Source: CAWEDP01 sp963807925
GTDB lineage: Bacteria > Acidobacteriota > Vicinamibacteria > Vicinamibacterales > CAVVIG01
Assembly (NCBI GenBank): GCA_963807925.1
Contig: CAWEDP010000001.1
Span: forward strand, 186,001-250,000
Reading direction: 5' to 3'
DNA length: 64,000 nucleotides
This document shows positions 54,270-62,791 of this stretch, one piece after another (positions within the stretch are counted from its first letter, which is position 1; each line of letters starts with the position of its first letter). Made by a program: the position numbers and the translations under genes. The notes below the pieces were generated by a model. The model was not told where the DNA came from, searched no databases, and saw nothing but the letters and a program-made list of their open reading frames with translations.

Positions 54270-55407
54270 CTGCTCCTCCTGTTGACTCTTTGCCGTTGGT
54301 CCTTGCCGTCGTTGCCCCTTGCTCTTGGCCGTTGGCCTGGCCCCCTGCACCCTGCCCTTGCTCGCTGGCCAGGCCCCTTGCCCGTTGACCTGGCTGTTGC
54401 GGGCGGGTCCCTGACCTGGTTGCCACGACGACCGTCTGTGGTCCGGCCAGCGGATGCGCGGTCGCATCGGTGAAGCCGGACTCGGCGAGCATCCCCCGCA
54501 ACTCCGCGAAGGTGTACGTGTCGCCGCTCGGCGTGCTCGCCAGCATCGTCAGGCTGAACCTCGCGGCGGCCGGTGGAGTCACGCGGTCGCCGTTCGGGAC
54601 GAACTCGAGCACGACCAGGCGTCCGCCGGGCTTCAGCGCCGCAGCCGTCCTTTTCAGGAACCCTACGTTGGTCGCTCGGTCGAAATGATGCAAGAAATTC
54701 GTCACGAGCACGACATCGAAGCCGGATCCATAGTCGACCGAGAAGGCATCGCCCGCGAGGGTGCGATGGCGGGGGCCAACACCCATCTCCTGTGCATTGT
54801 CGGCCGCGACCTGCACCACCGCCGCCCAGTCGACTGCCACCACTTCCGCGGCAGGATTGCGTTGCAGAATGACGATGCCGAACATCCCGTGGCCGGCGGC
54901 GATATCGAGGACGCGCAGCGAGCCTGCCGCCGCGGCGTCGAGGATGTCGGCAATGGCGTGAGCGGCCGGCATCACCATCGGCCGCATCGCGCGCGCGAAT
55001 CGCACCCACTCCGGGTTGTCGGCGTCGACCATGCTGGCCTCCGGGGCGCCGCGCCGGATCGTCGCCGTCAGACGGCTGGCATCGTCCAGCACGCGCGACG
55101 AGTGGAGGAATGCGGCGGTGCCGCCGAGATAGGCCGGCGACCGTCGGGTCAGAAAGGTCCGAGACTCTGGCGTCAGCTCGTACCGGTCGGTGGTCTTCGC
55201 CAGGAACCCGATCGTCGTCAGGAAATCGCAAAGGATCCGGATCCCGCGTGCGGGCGCGCCGCAGGCGTTCGCAATGTCGGCTGCGGTCCCGGCGCCGTCG
55301 CCGATTGCGGTGAACACGTCGAGTTCGATCGCCGAATGGAGCGCCGCGGAGCGCTGGTAAGCGAAGATCGTGTCGAAAAACAGCTCCGGTGATGGGTCTG
55401 TGGGCAT
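54232..55407 (-). CDS. SAM-dependent O-methyltransferase-like protein with low-complexity tail
   Basis: A 391-residue protein. A winged-helix dimerisation domain ('ALHSAIELDVFTAIGDG', 'LCDFLTTIGFLAKTTDRYELT') precedes a Rossmann methyltransferase with 'LRVLDIAAGHGMFGIVIL' (motif I), 'VVAVDWAAVVQVA' and 'LVTNFLHHFDRATNVGFL'. The recognisable domain ends near residue 330 ('QTVVVATRSGTRP'). A Gln/Gly-rich tail of about 60 residues follows, encoded by an imperfect DNA repeat, and runs into the next gene. Small-molecule O-methylation is likely; substrate unknown. Confidence 0.88.
   Translation of the reverse strand: MPTDPSPELFFDTIFAYQRSAALHSAIELDVFTAIGDGAGTAADIANACGAPARGIRILCDFLTTIGFLAKTTDRYELTPESRTFLTRRSPAYLGGTAAFLHSSRVLDDASRLTATIRRGAPEASMVDADNPEWVRFARAMRPMVMPAAHAIADILDAAAAGSLRVLDIAAGHGMFGIVILQRNPAAEVVAVDWAAVVQVAADNAQEMGVGPRHRTLAGDAFSVDYGSGFDVVLVTNFLHHFDRATNVGFLKRTAAALKPGGRLVVLEFVPNGDRVTPPAAARFSLTMLASTPSGDTYTFAELRGMLAESGFTDATAHPLAGPQTVVVATRSGTRPQQPGQRARGLASEQGQGAGGQANGQEQGATTARTNGKESTGGADGQVPDHGVVHG
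54285..54412. repeat. Imperfect short repeats in the methyltransferase tail
   Basis: On the minus strand, units like GTCAACGGGCAAGGG, GCCAACGGCCAAGAGC and ACCAACGGCAAAGAG recur irregularly. They encode the Gln/Gly/Ala-rich end of the methyltransferase and lie just before the GYD gene. May be an expanded intergenic repeat read through by the upstream frame. Confidence 0.5.
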
Positions 55408-55559
55408 CGTCGAGTAAAGGCCGTGTGGTGCGAACGCGTCGCCCCCGCCAAGTTGTCGATGCTACGCCGGCCGAGCCGGAACGCGAAGGCCTGATTTCCG
55501 ACCACGGAATTCACGCCCGGCCTTGCCCGATTCCGCCGCGTCGCCGAAAGGGTCCGACG

Positions 55560-55722
55560 TCATCTCTTGATCAGCTGCTCGAAGCGCGAAATGAGCTCCG
55601 CCCAGCGTGCGTTCTCGGCTTGCAGCGACTGGGACAACTCCGCTTCCTATCGCGCCGGCAACGCAGCTGAGTGCGAAGATGACGGCACTGGCCCACGCCA
55701 CTCGACGACTCACGATGCTCAT
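55560..55722 (-). pseudogene. Small secreted coiled-coil protein, apparently frameshifted
   Basis: ATG 55722 has a strong AGGAGG 5 nt upstream. It is followed by a signal-like 'VAWASAVIFALSCVAGAIG'. After about residue 28 the frame loses protein character. The +1 frame then reads 'EAELSQSLQAENARWAELIS' and ends 'RFEQLIKR' at TGA 55562-55560, a clear amphipathic coil. The span is 3n+1 bases, so one extra base somewhere in GCGATAGGAAGCGG would join them into 53 residues. No GTAC is present here. Unrecognised; a small envelope protein is plausible. Confidence 0.4.
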
Positions 55723-55749
55723 GACGTCCTCCTGTTGGTGCTTACACAG

Positions 55750-56538
55750 TCAAGGCGCGGCCTCGACAACCAACTCGTCCGTGTCGTGCTGGACGGGGCG
55801 GTCGTCGAACCCGCCGGCAATCTCCACGGTCCGAAACCCGGCTCGCGTCAGAAGCCGCCGGATGTCTGCGGGATAGAGGTACGAGAGCTCCAGCCGATGG
55901 AGGAACGTTCGCCTCAGCACACCGTCAGGGCCGTACTCTTCGTAGCGGTGGTGCGAATGCACGAGCTGAGGGACCGTCTCGTATCGATTCGCCTCAGAAC
56001 GGACGACATAGCCCCCGTCCTCGCGCCGAAACGTGCCCGCCAGGCGCCAGACGCCTGCCAGCGGACCAACGTGCTGCGCCATGTACTCCAGCGACGGGTG
56101 AAACACGTTGAAGAGGAAGCGGCTTTCCGGGCGCAGGTGCTCGCGGACCCGCTGAAAGCAGGCGAGGTGATCGTCCTCGGTCAGATTGTGCAGGAGCGCA
56201 CGAAACGGCGCGATGACAAGGGCGAACCTCGGCTCCAGGCGGAAGGTGCGCATGTCCTCTTCGACGACGACGACCCGCTCGCGAACCGCCGCAGGTTCGG
56301 CGGCGACTTTCCGGCGAAGGGCGGCGAGCATGCCGGGATCGGCATCGAGCGCGTGCACCGATACCCCGTCCCGCGCGATCGCGAGCGAGATGCGCCCGGT
56401 GCCGGCGCCGAGCTCGAGGATCGGCCCGCCCGAGTTCCTGGCGTGACGCCGGTACGACTCTAGGTCGCCACGAAAGGTGGGCGACGTCGCGAGATCGTAG
56501 AGATCGGGGTCGTAGGGTGGCTCCCGGCGCGGGGTCAT
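55750..56538 (-). CDS. Class I SAM-dependent methyltransferase
   Basis: About 262 residues from ATG 56538 (another ATG lies 12 nt upstream at 56550). Motif I is 'GPILELGAGTGRISLAIA', with 'VHALDADPGMLAALRRK' and 'VVVEEDMRTFRLEPRFALVI' following. 'LHNLTEDDHLACFQRVREHL' and 'FLFNVFHPSLEY' are typical of the Methyltransf_25/CypM-like group. Substrate unknown. It lies 14-26 bp behind the tartrate/malate dehydrogenase gene, at the end of the catabolic run. Confidence 0.88.
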   Translation of the reverse strand: MTPRREPPYDPDLYDLATSPTFRGDLESYRRHARNSGGPILELGAGTGRISLAIARDGVSVHALDADPGMLAALRRKVAAEPAAVRERVVVVEEDMRTFRLEPRFALVIAPFRALLHNLTEDDHLACFQRVREHLRPESRFLFNVFHPSLEYMAQHVGPLAGVWRLAGTFRREDGGYVVRSEANRYETVPQLVHSHHRYEEYGPDGVLRRTFLHRLELSYLYPADIRRLLTRAGFRTVEIAGGFDDRPVQHDTDELVVEAAP

Positions 56539-56564
56539 CGGCGGCACCATCGGCGCGAGGTATT

Positions 56565-57623
56565 TCAGATCTCCGACCGGATCGCGTCCGCCAGCTCGGT
56601 CGTCTTCGCACTGCCACCGAGGTCCGGCGTCCGGCTCCTGCCGCTCGCGACGACCCGCTCGATGGCGGAGACAATGCGGTCGTGGAGATCGCGGTGCCCG
56701 AGATGCTCCAGCATCAGCGCGCCGGCCCAGATGGCGCCGATCGGATTGGCGATGCCTTTGCCGGCGATATCCGGCGCGGATCCGTGAATGGGCTCGAACA
56801 TCGACGGATGGTTCCCTTCGGGGTTGATGTTCGCCCCGGGCGCAATCCCGAGGCTGCCGGAAATGGCGGCGCCGAGGTCGGTCAGGATGTCGCCGAACAG
56901 GTTCGACGCGACGATGACATCCAGCGTGCCGGGATGGGTCACCATCCGCGCAGCAATCGCGTCGACGTAGTACTTGCGGAAGGCGACCGCCGGATACTCC
57001 CTGCTGACGCCTTCGGCCACTTCGTCCCACAGCACCATGCCGTAGCGCAGCGCGTTGGACTTGGTGGCGCTCTGCAGCATCCGCCGTGGCCGCTTCGACG
57101 CAATCTCGAACGCGTAGCGCACGATGCGCTCGATGCCGTGGCGGGTGAAGATGGCCGTCTGCTCCGCTATCTCGTGAGGCGTCCCGACGTGCAGGCGGCC
57201 GCCGACGGCGGCGTACTCGCCTTCGGAGTTCTCGCGCACGCAGACCATGTCGATATCCGCCGCGCCACGGCTGGCGAGCGGCGACGCAAGTCCGGGCAGC
57301 AGCCGCATCGGCCGCAGATTGACGTACTGCTCGAACACCTTGCGCAGCGGCAGGATCATGTCGCCGGCCGAGATGTGATCGGGGACCGGCGGTGCGCCGA
57401 TCGCGCCGAGGTAAATCGCATCGAACTTCGCCAACTGCACGAATGCGTCCTCGTCGAGCATCCGCTGGTGCTTCAGATAGAACTCGCAGCCCCATGGAAA
57501 CTCCGTGAACGAGAGCGTCGCGTCGCTTCCGCGCGCCACCGCTTCAAGCGCCGCGATGCCCGCCGGAATCACCTCTTTCCCGATGCCGTCCCCAGAGATC
57601 ACCGCAATCCGATGCGTCGCCAT
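56565..57623 (-). CDS. Tartrate/D-malate dehydrogenase-type decarboxylating dehydrogenase
   Basis: A 352-residue beta-decarboxylating dehydrogenase of the isocitrate/isopropylmalate family. 'IAVISGDGIGKEVIPAGIAAL', 'LRKVFEQYVNLRPMRLLPG', 'VCVRENSEGEYAAVGGRLHVG', 'VASNLFGDILTDLGAAISGS' and 'EPIHGSAPDIAGKGIANP' are present. The 'NSEGEY' and 'FPWGCEFYLKH' features favour the tartrate/D-malate (TtuC/DmlA) branch over LeuB. It sits downstream of an SDR and a symporter, which suggests breakdown of an imported hydroxy acid. Confidence 0.9.
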   Translation of the reverse strand: MATHRIAVISGDGIGKEVIPAGIAALEAVARGSDATLSFTEFPWGCEFYLKHQRMLDEDAFVQLAKFDAIYLGAIGAPPVPDHISAGDMILPLRKVFEQYVNLRPMRLLPGLASPLASRGAADIDMVCVRENSEGEYAAVGGRLHVGTPHEIAEQTAIFTRHGIERIVRYAFEIASKRPRRMLQSATKSNALRYGMVLWDEVAEGVSREYPAVAFRKYYVDAIAARMVTHPGTLDVIVASNLFGDILTDLGAAISGSLGIAPGANINPEGNHPSMFEPIHGSAPDIAGKGIANPIGAIWAGALMLEHLGHRDLHDRIVSAIERVVASGRSRTPDLGGSAKTTELADAIRSEI

Positions 57624-57696
57624 CAGCGTCCTTTCCGCAAGGGCGGGCCGCGGCCGGCCACGACGGCCATCTGCGCCCGGCCCGCTGGCCTCTGCC

Positions 57697-58476
57697 CTAC
57701 ATCCCCGGCGGCGTGAAGCGCCCGTCGGCCGCGGTCCAGCCGCCGTCGGCCATCAGGATGGTTCCGGTCACGTAGCTCGCGGCGTCCGACGCGAGAAACA
57801 GCGTCGGCCCGACGATTTCTCCCGGCGACGCCCAGCGCTTCAGGACGCTCTTGTCCGCGTACGCCTGATACCACGCAGGGTCGCGCTTGATCTGGCTCGT
57901 GAGCGGCGTGTCCACGATCCCCGGTCCGACGGCGTTCACGCGCACGCCGCAGGCACCGAACTCGGCCGCCGCAGCCTTCACGAGCTGCACGATGCCCGCT
58001 TTCGTGGCGGCGTACACCGACTGTCCGGGCTCCACCACCTGCGATCTGATCGACGAGAACACGACGATGCTGCCGCCCCGCTGCCTCGTCATGATCCGAC
58101 CGGCCGCCTGGACGACGTGGAAGCTCCCCTTGAGATTCAGAGCGATCACCCGATCGAATTCATCCTCGGTGTAGTCGAGAATCCGCTTCCGAACGTTGAT
58201 GCTCGGCGTGCAGACGACGACATCGAGCGTTCCGCAATCCCGCACGATCTGCGCGAACGCGCCGGCCACGGCGGCGCCGTCGCGGATGTCGAGCGCCGCC
58301 GCCGTTCCGCCGATCCGCGCCGCAACTTCCGCCGCCGCGGCTCCGTCGATGTCCAGGCAGACGACGCGCGCGCCCATGGACGACGCGCCGGCGGCCACGG
58401 CCGCCCCGATCCCCGAACCGGCGCCGACGACGGCGGCAGTTTTTCCGTCGAGTCGAAAGAGAGTCTCGTCGCTCAT
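57697..58476 (-). CDS. SDR family oxidoreductase
   Basis: A 259-residue classical SDR. The Rossmann motif is 'KTAAVVGAGSGIGAAVAAG', the catalytic Ser is in 'IVVFSSIRSQVVEPG' and YxxxK is 'SVYAATKAGIVQLVK'. The end is 'YVTGTILMADGGWTA'. ATG 58476 overlaps the stop of the symporter gene (ATGA), so upstream extensions of the open frame are rejected. Likely acts on the substrate imported by the symporter. Confidence 0.92.
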   Translation of the reverse strand: MSDETLFRLDGKTAAVVGAGSGIGAAVAAGASSMGARVVCLDIDGAAAAEVAARIGGTAAALDIRDGAAVAGAFAQIVRDCGTLDVVVCTPSINVRKRILDYTEDEFDRVIALNLKGSFHVVQAAGRIMTRQRGGSIVVFSSIRSQVVEPGQSVYAATKAGIVQLVKAAAAEFGACGVRVNAVGPGIVDTPLTSQIKRDPAWYQAYADKSVLKRWASPGEIVGPTLFLASDAASYVTGTILMADGGWTAADGRFTPPGM

Positions 58477-59867
58477 CGGGCGGAGGGGGAAGCCAGCGGT
58501 AAGCTTATAACCCATGCGCCGACCGCGGCCAGCAGGCCCGCGAGCGCCGGCGTCAGCAGCCCAAACCCGCGCCCCGACGTCAACGTCTGGACCGTCATCA
58601 TGCCGACGATGCCGGCGCCAATCGAGGCGAGCGCGCCGCCCGTCGTCGTGCGCGGCACGTACAGGCCCGCGACGATCGGAACGAACAGCGTGACGCCAAG
58701 CAGCGTGTAGAAGATCGTCAGCGACTCGATCACGTCGGCCAGCACGATCGCGAGCGTCACACCGCACGCCCCGCTGACGACGGTCGTCCATCGCGCCACG
58801 TGCAGCACCCGCGCATCATCGGCCGACGGGTTGACGAAGCGCCTGTACAGGTCCTGGGACAGCGAGGTCGTCAACATGAAGAGGACCGCGTCGGCCGCGC
58901 TGATTTCCGCCGAGAAGACCGCGGCCAGGCCGAGGGCGCCGACCGCGGGCGGCACACCGTACATCAGCACCGACGGCAGCGCGAGGTTCGGATCCGCCAG
59001 TCGCGGGAACCTCACGCGCGCGATGATACCGAGCACCGCCGGCACGACGGCGAACGCGCAGAGGCCGGCCGCGTTCAGGCCGACGCCCAGGCGGACCGCG
59101 CGATCGTCGCGCGCTCCGAAGATCTTCTGCAGCAATCCGGGCGATACGACGAACGCCGGGACGAGCAGGGCCAGATACATCAGCCCCGGTGCATCGGGCC
59201 GAAAGAACGTCCAGTACGCCGGGTCGTCGACGCGCACGCGTCTGACGACCTCCCAGCCGCCGACCGACGCCAGCGCGAGCGGCACCGCCGCCGCGAAGCC
59301 CGCCAGCTTGACGGTGAGCTGGACGACGTTCACCCAGGCGGACGTCAGCAGCCCGCCGGCCGCGAAGTACACGGTGATGGCGGTGCCTCCGATGACGCAG
59401 CCGATCGGCCGCGGAATCTGGGCCACCACGTTCAGAATCCAGCCGATCGCCGTCAGCTGCGACGACAGGATGAAGAGCGATCCAATCCACAGAACTCCCG
59501 CGACGATGGCGCGCACGCTGCCGCTGTAACGGCGCTCCAGGTAATCGCCGACGGTTCGAAATCCGTGCGTTTCGGCGGCCTGTCGGATCGCGGGCCCGAT
59601 CCACACGGCCAGGATCAACGATCCGATGCCCGCCGAGCCGACCCACCACCACGCCGCGATGCCTCCGATGTACCCGCGCGAGGCCGCGCCGACCGTCGAT
59701 CCGGCGCCGATGTTGGCGGCGAGCATGGTCGAGAAGATCAAGCCGGGACCGAGCCGGCGGCCGGCCACGAAGAAGTCGGCGGCGCTGCGCACACGGCGGC
59801 CGATCCACAAGCCCAGCGCCATCAGGCCGAGCGCGTAGCTCGACAGGATCACGAGGTGAAGGTTCAC
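58473..59867 (-). CDS. Sodium:solute symporter (SSS family)
   Basis: A 464-residue transporter with about 13 transmembrane segments. The family signature 'GRRLGPGLIFSTMLAANIGAG' opens the protein, followed by 'HGFRTVGDYLERRYSGSVRA', 'PGLLQKIFGARDDRAV' and 'VFSAEISAADAVLFMLTTSLS'. Na+-coupled uptake of a small organic solute is expected; specificity unknown. GTG 59867 starts 1 nt after the P1 peptidase stop, and its end overlaps the SDR start. All are one operon. Confidence 0.92.
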   Translation of the reverse strand: MNLHLVILSSYALGLMALGLWIGRRVRSAADFFVAGRRLGPGLIFSTMLAANIGAGSTVGAASRGYIGGIAAWWWVGSAGIGSLILAVWIGPAIRQAAETHGFRTVGDYLERRYSGSVRAIVAGVLWIGSLFILSSQLTAIGWILNVVAQIPRPIGCVIGGTAITVYFAAGGLLTSAWVNVVQLTVKLAGFAAAVPLALASVGGWEVVRRVRVDDPAYWTFFRPDAPGLMYLALLVPAFVVSPGLLQKIFGARDDRAVRLGVGLNAAGLCAFAVVPAVLGIIARVRFPRLADPNLALPSVLMYGVPPAVGALGLAAVFSAEISAADAVLFMLTTSLSQDLYRRFVNPSADDARVLHVARWTTVVSGACGVTLAIVLADVIESLTIFYTLLGVTLFVPIVAGLYVPRTTTGGALASIGAGIVGMMTVQTLTSGRGFGLLTPALAGLLAAVGAWVISLPLASPSAR

Positions 59868-59868
59868 G

Positions 59869-60912
59869 TTACGGGCGGAGATCTCTGAGCGCGGGAATGC
59901 CGGCGACGCCGGTCGCCTGTCGGACGGCGCGCACGACAGCCTCGGCGATCACGTCGGCCGCGAGCGCGCCGATCTGGCCGACGTCGGCCGCTCCCGCCCG
60001 GGCGCCGGTGGCCATCGCGAAGATGGTGTCGCCATCGACCGGCGTGTGCACCGGCACGATGGCGCGCGCGAACCCGTCGTGGGCCATCTCGGCGACCCGC
60101 GTCGCCTCGGTCTTCGTCAGCGTCGCATTGGTGGCGACCACGCCGAGCGTGGTGTTCCGGCCCGGGCCGTTGAACCGGATGGCTCCGGCCCGCAGCAGCG
60201 CCCGCGCATCCGCGAACGATCGGCCGTCGGCGCTCCGCGCGCCGGCGACGATCCGCCCGGTCGCCGGATCGATGACGTCGCCGAACCCGTTGGTCGCCAC
60301 GATGGCCGCCACGATGAGGCCGTTCGGCAGCGTGACGGCCGCGCTTCCAATCCCGCCCTTCATCCCGCGGCCGGTCGCTTTGCCGACCGTCGCGCCCGCG
60401 CCCGCACCGACGCTGCCCTCCTGAACCGGATCCGCTGTCGCCGCGCGCGCCGCCTGATACCCGCAGTCCGCCGTCGGTCGGATTGTGCCGTCGCCGACGC
60501 CGAGATCGAAGAGGGCGGCGGCCGGGACGATCGGCACGTGCGAGCGGCCGAACTCGAAGCCGATCTTCCGCTCTTCGAGGTAGCGCATCACGCCGGACGC
60601 GCTGTCGAGGCCGAACGCGCTGCCGCCCGACAGCACAATCGCATGCGCCATCTGGACGAGGTTCCCGGGGCGCAGGAGGTCGGTTTCGCGCGTGGCCGGC
60701 GCCGCGCCACGCACGTCGACGCCGGTCGTCGCGCCGGCTTCGGCCAGCACGACCGTACAACCCGTGGGCCGCTGGACGAGCGTATGGTGGCCGACCTTGA
60801 TGCCCGGAACGGCGGTGATCGTCGCGTTCGAAGGGGCCGCTTGCGCTGCTCCCCGGGGAATCGCCGGACCGGCGGGCATCGACAGCATCACGATCAGCGA
60901 AGGAAAGATCAT
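59869..60912 (-). CDS. P1 family N-terminal-nucleophile peptidase/amidase (DmpA/NylC-like), exported
   Basis: A 347-residue self-processing hydrolase of the P1 (DmpA/BapA/NylC) family. Features are 'VPGIKVGHHTL', 'TGCTVVLAEAGATTGVDVRG', 'VLSGGSAFGLDSASGVMRYLE', 'ATGRGMKGGIGSA' and the autocleavage/nucleophile region 'GVVATNATLTKTEA'. The N-terminus looks like a signal peptide ('LIVMLSMPAGPAIPRGAAQA'). The family releases N-terminal amino acids or cleaves amides. First gene of the minus-strand operon; divergent from the M28 gene. Confidence 0.9.
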   Translation of the reverse strand: MIFPSLIVMLSMPAGPAIPRGAAQAAPSNATITAVPGIKVGHHTLVQRPTGCTVVLAEAGATTGVDVRGAAPATRETDLLRPGNLVQMAHAIVLSGGSAFGLDSASGVMRYLEERKIGFEFGRSHVPIVPAAALFDLGVGDGTIRPTADCGYQAARAATADPVQEGSVGAGAGATVGKATGRGMKGGIGSAAVTLPNGLIVAAIVATNGFGDVIDPATGRIVAGARSADGRSFADARALLRAGAIRFNGPGRNTTLGVVATNATLTKTEATRVAEMAHDGFARAIVPVHTPVDGDTIFAMATGARAGAADVGQIGALAADVIAEAVVRAVRQATGVAGIPALRDLRP

Positions 60913-60929
60913 GGGTCCAGGTCTGCCTG

Positions 60930-60970
60930 GCGTCCGGCGTCGGGCCGGACGCCAATCTCCTCACTATAAT
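60930..60970. promoter_or_regulatory. Inverted repeat and -10 of the M28 lipoprotein gene
   Basis: GCGTCCGG (60930-60937) and CCGGACGC (60945-60952) form a perfect 8-bp inverted repeat between the divergent genes. A consensus TATAAT lies at 60965-60970, 9 nt before ATG 60980. The repeat covers the -35 region, a good operator position (inference). Confidence 0.45.
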
Positions 60971-60979
60971 CGTCCCATC

Positions 60980-62704
60980 ATGAAAACACGCGGCCTTTTG
61001 CCGGCCATGGTCGCGGCCGCGGCGCTGGCTGCCGCTAGGTGCGCAGGTCCGAAGACCCCGGAACAGGTCCTTTTGGAAGGGACGCCGCCCATTCCGATCG
61101 GCCAACTGCCCGAGATCGATGCCGACGCCGTGCTGGCGCACACGAAAGCGCTTTCGTCCGACGCGCTCGAGGGTCGGGCGCCAGGCACCCGCGGCGAAGA
61201 GCGATCGGTGCAGTACCTCATCGGTCAATTCAAGAAAATCGGCCTGAAGCCCGGCAACACCGACGGGACATACGTGCAGAAGGTGCCGCTCGTCGGCATC
61301 ACGCCGGACGGCGCGCCGCTCGTCCTCAGAAAAGGCTCTCAGCAGGAGCGGCTCGCCTGGCGGGACGATGTCGTGGCGTGGACGAAGCACGTGGCGGAAC
61401 GCGCCAGCCTGAACGACTCCGAGTTGGTCTTCGTCGGCTACGGCATCGTCGCGCCCGAGTTCGACTGGGACGACTACAAGGGCGCCGACGTCAAGGGCAA
61501 GACCCTCGTGATGCTCGTGAACGATCCGCCGGTGCCGGATCCGGCCGATCCGAGCGCGCTGGATCCGAAGGTGTTCGGCGGCCGGGCGATGACCTACTAC
61601 GGCCGCTGGACCTACAAGTACGAGATCGGCCGTGACAAAGGCGCCGCCGGGGTGCTCCTCATCCACGAGACCGGGCCGGCCGGTTATCCGTTCGACGTCG
61701 TGCAGCGGAAGGTCACCGAACAGTTCGACCTCGTCACGCCCGACAGGAACATGGCGCGGGCCGCCATCGAGGGCTGGGTGTCGCTGGACGCCGGGAAGAA
61801 GCTCCTGAGCATGGCCGGCCAGGATTTCGACGCGCTCAAGCGGGCGGCCGCGTCGCGGGATTTCAGGCCGATGCCGCTCGGGGTGACGGCGTCGATGACC
61901 CTGCGCAACAGGATCCGCACGATCGACTCGCGGAACGTCGTCGCGAAGCTGGAAGGATCGGATCCGGGCGTCAACCACGAGTACGTCGTCTACACGGCGC
62001 ACTGGGATCACCTGGGGATCGGTCCGCCGGTCGATGGCGACCGCATCTACCACGGAGCGCAGGACAACGCGATCGGGTGTGCGGGCCTGCTCGAAATCGC
62101 GCGCGCGTTCACGAGGCTGGCGGTGCCGCCGCGGCGCTCGATCCTGTTTCTGTCGGTGACCGCGGAGGAACAGGGGCTGCTCGGCTCGGAGTACTACACC
62201 ACCCACCCCATCTATCCGCTCGCGAAGACGCTGGCCGACATCAACATGGACGGCTTGAACGTATACTGCCGCACGCGCGACATCATCCTCGTCGGCCTCG
62301 GCGCCTCGAGTCTGGACGACTACGTGCGCGGGGTCGCCGGCGAGCAGGGCCGCATCGTCCGGGGCGATGTCGAGCCGGAGAAGGGCTTCTACTACCGCTC
62401 CGATCATTTCAATTTCGCCAGGGCGGGTGTGCCCGCGCTGGACCCCGATGCCGGTGTCGACTGCATCGGCAAGCCGGCGGATTACGGCCAGCGGGCCCGC
62501 GACGACTACACGCGACATCGCTATCACTCACCCGCAGACGTCGTGTTGCCCGATTGGGATCTCAGCGGGGCGCGCGAGGATCTGAAGTTGTTCTTCGCGG
62601 CGGGATACCGGGTGGCTCAGGCCAGGCGGTATCCCGAATGGAAGCCCGGGAACGAGTTCCTCGCGAAGCGCGAGGCGATGCTCAAAGGCGAAGCGGGTCA
62701 CTGA
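60980..62704 (+). CDS. M28 family zinc peptidase, lipoprotein
   Basis: A 574-residue peptidase. The signal peptide ends in a lipobox ('LAAARCAGPK'), so it is a membrane-anchored periplasmic enzyme. A PA domain (about 130-300, 'VFVGYGIVAPEFDWDDYKG') is followed by the M28 domain with metal ligands in 'YTAHWDHLGIG', 'GAQDNAIGCAGLLEI', 'VTAEEQGLLGSEYY', 'INMDGLN' and 'HRYHSPADV'. It is larger than, and distinct from, the M28 enzyme at 10794-12356. The leader would be at most about 3 nt if the TATAAT is used. Confidence 0.92.
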   Translation: MKTRGLLPAMVAAAALAAARCAGPKTPEQVLLEGTPPIPIGQLPEIDADAVLAHTKALSSDALEGRAPGTRGEERSVQYLIGQFKKIGLKPGNTDGTYVQKVPLVGITPDGAPLVLRKGSQQERLAWRDDVVAWTKHVAERASLNDSELVFVGYGIVAPEFDWDDYKGADVKGKTLVMLVNDPPVPDPADPSALDPKVFGGRAMTYYGRWTYKYEIGRDKGAAGVLLIHETGPAGYPFDVVQRKVTEQFDLVTPDRNMARAAIEGWVSLDAGKKLLSMAGQDFDALKRAAASRDFRPMPLGVTASMTLRNRIRTIDSRNVVAKLEGSDPGVNHEYVVYTAHWDHLGIGPPVDGDRIYHGAQDNAIGCAGLLEIARAFTRLAVPPRRSILFLSVTAEEQGLLGSEYYTTHPIYPLAKTLADINMDGLNVYCRTRDIILVGLGASSLDDYVRGVAGEQGRIVRGDVEPEKGFYYRSDHFNFARAGVPALDPDAGVDCIGKPADYGQRARDDYTRHRYHSPADVVLPDWDLSGAREDLKLFFAAGYRVAQARRYPEWKPGNEFLAKREAMLKGEAGH

Positions 62705-62791
62705 CGTCCGCCATGCGCGGCAGCCGGCCGCGACACGGTCGCAGAATCAACCGACGTGCGCTCATCGGTCCATGGCAGAATCTGTGACGGG

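Noticed and set aside
54285..54412. CRISPR-like array.
   Set aside because: Units are short, irregular in length and have no spacers; they encode a low-complexity tail.
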